Below are positions 8,170 through 11,101 of a stretch of DNA of 11,101 bases, piece by piece. Below the pieces are notes generated by a model, which was not told the DNA's origin, made no database searches, and saw only the letters and a program-made list of their open reading frames with translations. The position numbers and the translations under genes were made by a program. Numbering within the stretch: position 1 is the stretch's first letter; each line of letters begins with the position of its first letter. The stretch is taken from assembly GCA_019090295.1 (NCBI GenBank), contig JAHRWG010000201.1:1-11101 (forward strand). The letters are read 5' to 3'. This DNA is from Cycloclasticus sp. (GTDB lineage: Bacteria; Pseudomonadota; Gammaproteobacteria; Methylococcales; Cycloclasticaceae).

Positions 8170-8216
8170 TTCCTTTGTTAAATCGACTTGATGAATAAAT
8201 CCGCAACTTGATAAGC

Positions 8217-8990
8217 TTAGTTTTTAATCCCAATACCTTTAGATAGTAAACGCAAACTAACCCCTAGCAACAACACAATAAACAATGCAATAACCGAAAA
8301 CCCTGCTAATAACGGCACATCTGACTGTCCGAGCACACTGTACCTAAAGACATCAATCATATAAAAAACTGGGTTTAATAGTGAAACTTTTTGCCAAAAA
8401 GGTGGCAACAGGTCTATTGAATAGAAAACACCTCCCAAGTAAATCAGAGGCGTCAAGACAAACGTCGGCACAATTGAAATATCATCAAAGCTTTTTGCAT
8501 ACACTGCATTAATTAATCCCGCAGCCGAAAACAACACACCTGTAAGAAGGAAAACTCCTATCATCATCACAGGATGCGCCACTGTTAAGTTTGTAAAAAG
8601 CAATGAGACTACCGTGACAAAGGCACCAACCATTAAGCCCCGAGCAACTCCTCCGGAAATATATCCTAATAAAATAACCCATGGCGGTATTGGCGCCACT
8701 AACATTTCTTCAATATTTAATTGAAATTTTGAACTATAAAACGAGGAGACCACATTAGAGTATGCGTTACTAATCACCGCCATTAAAATCAGCCCCGGTA
8801 CAATAAACTCCATATAGTCATAGCCGTTCATTTGACCAATCCTCGAGCCTATCAATGTGCCAAATATTAAAAAGTATAACGACGTTGTTATCACCGATGG
8901 CAAAAGGGTTTGCACCCAGATTCGTACAAACCGCCTAACTTCTTTATAAGCAATGGTTTGAAGAGCAACTAGATAGTGCTGTTTTAACAT
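8217..8990 (-). CDS. yadH: ABC-2 type permease, YadH-like
   Basis: This is the membrane subunit of a two-gene ABC exporter whose substrate is not established, including for the E. coli homologue. The 257 residues (E. coli YadH has 256) contain about six hydrophobic helices. ABC-2 family features include FVRIWVQTLLPSVITTSLYF near 21-40, the NIEEMLVAPIP amphipathic region between helices 2 and 3, and FVLTPLIYLGGVFYSIDLLP with NPVFYMIDVFRY near the C-terminus. The arrangement and sequence resemble YadH strongly. The ATG at 8990 follows the ATPase stop after 4 nt, with a GAGGGTGAG-type SD overlapping that stop, so the pair is coupled. The 3' end faces nqrA on the same strand across 254 bases. Confidence 0.93.
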   Translation of the reverse strand: MLKQHYLVALQTIAYKEVRRFVRIWVQTLLPSVITTSLYFLIFGTLIGSRIGQMNGYDYMEFIVPGLILMAVISNAYSNVVSSFYSSKFQLNIEEMLVAPIPPWVILLGYISGGVARGLMVGAFVTVVSLLFTNLTVAHPVMMIGVFLLTGVLFSAAGLINAVYAKSFDDISIVPTFVLTPLIYLGGVFYSIDLLPPFWQKVSLLNPVFYMIDVFRYSVLGQSDVPLLAGFSVIALFIVLLLGVSLRLLSKGIGIKN

Positions 8991-8994
8991 CCGC

Positions 8995-9912
8995 TCACCC
9001 TCTTTTTTTCATTAATAATTTCATAAACAACTGCTCTAGCCTATTTGATTGATTTCTTAAGCCGGCCACTTTAATCCCAAGTTTATCTAGGCTAACAAAC
9101 AAGTGATTCACGCCTACTTCTTTTTGGACATTAACTTGCCACGTCGTTTCGTCAATAACCGTTATGCAACAACCATCCACAACAGGCAAGTCACTTAATG
9201 GCTCATCAAGCTCCAAAACAAAAACCTCCTCTACTGCATTTTCAAGCAAGCTCTTCATATTGGTGTTTTCAATCACCTCACCCTTATTAATAATGGCAAT
9301 ATGCCGACATAAACTTTCAGCCTCTTCCAAATAATGAGTTGTAAGAATAATCGTCGTTCCTGCTGCATTAATTTCCTTAAAAAACTCCCACATGGAACGG
9401 CGTATCTCGATATCAACCCCTGCCGTTGGTTCATCAAGGATGAGTAATTTTGGTTCATGCACAAGTGCACGAGCAATCATTAACCGGCGCTTCATCCCAC
9501 CTGATAACTCCCTTGAAGCTTCATTTCTCTTATCCCAAAGATCAAGTTGCTTGAGGCATATCTCAGCCCTTTCGTGCGCCCTTTTTCGAGGGATTCCATA
9601 ATAACCAGCTTGAGAAATGACAATATCAAATACTTTTTCAAACTGGTTGAAATTAAATTCTTGGGGCACCAGTCCAATACAGCGTTTAACCGCTTCTGGC
9701 TCATCATCCAAATCATGACCAAAAACTCTAACCAAGCCCGACGTTTTATTAACCAATGAGGATACGATACCTATGGCTGTCGACTTCCCAGCACCATTAG
9801 CCCCTAGCAGCGCAAAAAAGTCTCCTTGCTTCACATCAAGGTCAATTCCCTTTAGTGCCACAAACCCATTACCATAGGACTTCTTTAGGTTTTTAATTTC
9901 AAGCGCTTTCAT
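8995..9912 (-). CDS. yadG: ABC transporter ATPase, YadG-like
   Basis: This is the cytoplasmic ATP-binding subunit that powers the adjacent permease. The 305 residues (E. coli YadG has 308) show Walker A GANGAGKST (37-45), Q-loop Gln84 in VPQEFNFN, signature LSGGMKRRL (136-144), Walker B LLILDEP (156-162) with catalytic Glu161, and H-loop His193 in LTTHYLEEAE. All catalytic elements are intact. The C-terminal 80 or so residues form the usual small extra domain of this drug-resistance-type (DRA) ATPase group. The ATG at 9912 has GAGAG 4 nt upstream. The two genes are divergent from the plus-strand genes to the right. The substrate cannot be inferred from sequence. Confidence 0.94.
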   Translation of the reverse strand: MKALEIKNLKKSYGNGFVALKGIDLDVKQGDFFALLGANGAGKSTAIGIVSSLVNKTSGLVRVFGHDLDDEPEAVKRCIGLVPQEFNFNQFEKVFDIVISQAGYYGIPRKRAHERAEICLKQLDLWDKRNEASRELSGGMKRRLMIARALVHEPKLLILDEPTAGVDIEIRRSMWEFFKEINAAGTTIILTTHYLEEAESLCRHIAIINKGEVIENTNMKSLLENAVEEVFVLELDEPLSDLPVVDGCCITVIDETTWQVNVQKEVGVNHLFVSLDKLGIKVAGLRNQSNRLEQLFMKLLMKKRG

Positions 9913-10030
9913 AGTCTCTCTATATAATGTCGCAAAAATTCAACGTGAACTTCTACATTAAAAACCGCTAGTTTACCCGATTATCAAACAGCCAGTGATT
10001 CTTTGGCGCTCCTCTTCTCCAGCAAATCAA

Positions 10031-10046
10031 ACTGATTACCATCAGT
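10031..10046. repeat. Short inverted repeat next to the larger one
   Basis: ACTGAT (10031-10036) and ATCAGT (10041-10046) flank a TACC loop, giving a 6-bp stem. It directly abuts the larger hairpin that starts at 10047. On the minus strand it is followed by TTTGATTT, only partly U-rich. Function unknown. Confidence 0.4.
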
Positions 10047-10086
10047 AGCACCTCAAAATGTGACTTGGAGCACACTTTGAGGTGCT
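10047..10086. repeat. Long inverted repeat in the divergent intergenic region
   Basis: AGCACCTCAAA (10047-10057) and its exact reverse complement TTTGAGGTGCT (10076-10086) form an 11-bp stem. After one A/C mismatch the stem continues with TGTG/CACA (10059-10062 and 10071-10074) around an 8-nt loop. No T-run follows on either strand and no gene converges here, so it is not an obvious terminator. Its right arm reaches to 10 bases before a TATAAT box and covers the -35 zone of the plus-strand gene, so an operator role is conceivable. Confidence 0.6.
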
Positions 10087-10096
10087 CCTTATTAAC

Positions 10097-10102
10097 TATA
10101 AT
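10097..10102 (+). promoter_or_regulatory. Candidate -10 box (TATAAT) for the flagellar-like small gene
   Basis: A perfect TATAAT lies 29 bases before the ATG at 10132. No good -35 hexamer is found at 16-18 bases; the zone is occupied by the right arm of the inverted repeat (CTTTGA at spacing 16). This could mean an activator-dependent or repressor-controlled promoter. Start would fall near 10109. Confidence 0.45.
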
Positions 10103-10131
10103 AACTAACATCTAATAAACGGATTGACAAC

Positions 10132-10368
10132 ATGAACGTAGGAGCAATCAGTCAAAGCGCCTTGCTCGGTATAAATCGTGGAATAACTCAAGCCGATCAA
10201 GCCAGCTCTAAATTAGCAGGTGCTGAACAATTAGCCGACAACAAGACAAAAGATTCTGCTCAAGAATTGGTCGAGCTAAAGCAAGCCGAACTGCAAGTGC
10301 AAGCATCCGCACGTGTTGCACAAACGGCTGGCGATGTTATTGGAAGCATTATCGATATCCAAGCTTAA
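10132..10368 (+). CDS. Small flagellar rod/hook-like helical protein (hypothetical)
   Basis: The 78-residue product is polar, Ala/Gln-rich and predicted almost all helical, with no signal peptide or membrane segment. Its C-terminal half, SAQELVELKQAELQVQASAR then VAQTAGDVIGSIIDI, resembles the C-terminal helix of flagellar rod and hook proteins (FlgC/FlgG/FlgE pattern of VEELV-LI-AQRAYEANA-V-QTAD--LG-L--I). The N-terminal SALLGINRGITQADQASSKLAGAEQ recalls their N-terminal D0 helix. It thus looks like the two D0 end helices without the middle domains. Similar short proteins occur in other gammaproteobacteria and have no established function to my knowledge. The ATG has GGA 8 nt upstream. It stands 109 nt ahead of the FKBP gene. 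The coding call is firm; the flagellar link is a resemblance only. Confidence 0.75.
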   Translation: MNVGAISQSALLGINRGITQADQASSKLAGAEQLADNKTKDSAQELVELKQAELQVQASARVAQTAGDVIGSIIDIQA

Positions 10369-10463
10369 TCCAGTCGCACACTCACTTTCATACCGTCCCT
10401 CCTTCGCAAGGTGTAGCGAGACGCTTCTGTATACTGTAAGATTCCTGCCTTAACCACACATTT

Positions 10464-10470
10464 AAAAGGA
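10464..10470 (+). promoter_or_regulatory. Ribosome binding site that sets the fklB TTG start
   Basis: AAAAGGA lies 7 nt before TTG at 10478-10480. This near-ideal SD and spacing supports TTG initiation instead of the internal ATG at codon 12. Confidence 0.75.
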
Positions 10471-10477
10471 ACACATT

Positions 10478-11080
10478 TTGGACACAGAGAAAGAGAAACT
10501 AAGTTACACAATGGGCCAACAAATTGGCACTGGGATTTTACAAGATAAATTAGATGTCGATGCAGACACGGTTGCCCTAGGAATAACACACAGCCTTAAA
10601 GGGGAAAAAAGCCTTTTAGAACCTGAAGAAATGCGTAAGGTTATTGAAAATTTTCAACAAGAAATGCAAGCCAAAGCTGATGAAGCCAAAGGGGCTAACA
10701 TTCAAGTTGGTGAAGCATTTCTAACTGAGAACGCTAGCAAAGAAGGCGTGCAAACAACTGAAAGCGGTCTTCAATACCTAGTTATTACATCTGGCGAAGG
10801 GGCTATGCCTGCTGCTGAAGATACTGTGGACGTACACTACGAAGGAAGCCTGTTAAACGGCACCGTGTTTGATAGCTCAATTAAACGTGGCGAACCAGCA
10901 ACGTTCCCTGTTGGTGGCGTTATCCCTGGCTGGCAAGAAGCGTTAAAACTTATGAACGTTGGTTCTAAATGGAAAGTATTTATTCCATCAGCCCTTGCAT
11001 ACGGTGAAAACGGCGCAGGCGGCTCTATAGGCCCAAATGAAACACTGATTTTTGAAATGGAATTATTGTCCATTAAATAA
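10478..11080 (+). CDS. fklB: FKBP-type peptidyl-prolyl isomerase, FklB (FKBP22) type
   Basis: This enzyme catalyses cis-trans isomerisation of prolyl bonds and assists protein folding. The 200 residues match E. coli FklB (206) in architecture: an N-terminal helical dimerisation part (about 6-85, beginning LSYTMGQQIG), a linker with ENASKEGVQTTESGLQY (84-100), and a C-terminal FKBP domain (about 110-200). Catalytic-pocket residues are present: Tyr121, Phe131, Asp132, VIPGW at 148-152, Tyr175 and Phe192. No signal peptide is visible, so a cytoplasmic location is expected, unlike FkpA or Mip. The start is TTG at 10478, supported by AAAAGGA (10464-10470) 7 nt upstream; no in-frame ATG comes earlier, and the first internal one (Met12) would remove conserved residues. 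A possible -10 TATACT lies at 10430-10435 with no clear -35. Confidence 0.95.
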   Translation: MDTEKEKLSYTMGQQIGTGILQDKLDVDADTVALGITHSLKGEKSLLEPEEMRKVIENFQQEMQAKADEAKGANIQVGEAFLTENASKEGVQTTESGLQYLVITSGEGAMPAAEDTVDVHYEGSLLNGTVFDSSIKRGEPATFPVGGVIPGWQEALKLMNVGSKWKVFIPSALAYGENGAGGSIGPNETLIFEMELLSIK

Positions 11081-11101
11081 TCAACAGCTAGACATAAAAA
11101 A

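Noticed and set aside
9392-9759. Overlapping plus-strand open frames antisense to the ABC ATPase
   Set aside because: They overlap the signature and Walker B coding region of an intact ATPase and show no similarity or initiation signal.
9918-9947. Promoter-like TTCACG / TATATA pair directly before the yadG-like gene
   Set aside because: The -10 would lie only 8 bases before the ATG, leaving almost no room for a leader, although a GAGAG SD is present. The real promoter is probably farther upstream, and I could not pick a convincing one.
10047-10086. Long hairpin considered as a rho-independent terminator
   Set aside because: No T-run follows on either strand, and the flanking genes diverge, so nothing known needs terminating here.
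10401-10411. CCTT-CGC-AAGG mini-hairpin between the small gene and fklB
   Set aside because: A 4-bp stem without a T-run is too weak to call a terminator.
10365-10589. 74-codon minus-strand open frame across the small-gene/fklB gap
   Set aside because: It runs through the fklB start and its SD, its product resembles nothing, and fklB is clearly real on the other strand.
10837-11073. 78-codon minus-strand open frame inside fklB
   Set aside because: It is antisense to the conserved FKBP domain, with no SD or similarity.

Overview
The window looks like chromosomal DNA of an A+T-leaning, probably marine or halophilic gammaproteobacterium. The evidence is a complete Na+-translocating NADH:quinone reductase (Na+-NQR) operon with its maturation factors, plus close relatives of Escherichia coli YadG, YadH, SbcB and FklB. 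The genus cannot be fixed from sequence alone. I found no mobile element, CRISPR array, tRNA or rRNA, and no stretch above about 300 bases lacks a gene.

Layout. Reading leftwards on the minus strand from about 9.9 kb: an ABC exporter pair (yadG-like ATPase 9912-8995, yadH-like permease 8990-8217); a 254-base gap with a candidate promoter; nqrA-nqrB-nqrC-nqrD-nqrE-nqrF (7962-2090) packed with overlaps or gaps of at most 13 bases; apbE (2089-1040); nqrM (1043-861); a two-CBS-domain protein (816-415); and the first 136 codons of sbcB (exonuclease I), cut by the left edge. On the plus strand at the right: a 78-residue protein resembling the end helices of flagellar rod/hook proteins (10132-10368), then an FklB-type FKBP peptidyl-prolyl isomerase (10478-11080).

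How the genes work together. NqrF takes electrons from NADH via FAD and a 2Fe-2S centre. NqrD/NqrE hold an intramembrane iron-sulfur centre. NqrC and NqrB carry covalent FMN, and NqrA with NqrB reduces ubiquinone, with Na+ exported. ApbE, predicted to be an inner-membrane lipoprotein facing the periplasm, attaches the FMN to NqrB and NqrC. NqrM is needed for assembly, probably of the NqrD/E iron centre. The module therefore encodes both the pump and its maturases.

Most notable observation. A near-perfect intrinsic terminator (14-bp stem, 5-nt loop, seven U) lies between the structural nqr genes and the maturases, inside the apbE signal-peptide coding sequence. apbE itself starts at a TTG directly abutting the nqrF stop. 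This suggests attenuated, translation-coupled expression of apbE-nqrM and the genes behind them. Lesser points are a weaker hairpin at the CBS/sbcB junction, tandem inverted repeats before the flagellar-like gene, an Ala in place of the usual Ser in the NqrC flavinylation motif, and the placement of a CBS protein and sbcB behind the nqr genes. The gene content is otherwise conventional, and I see no wholly new system.
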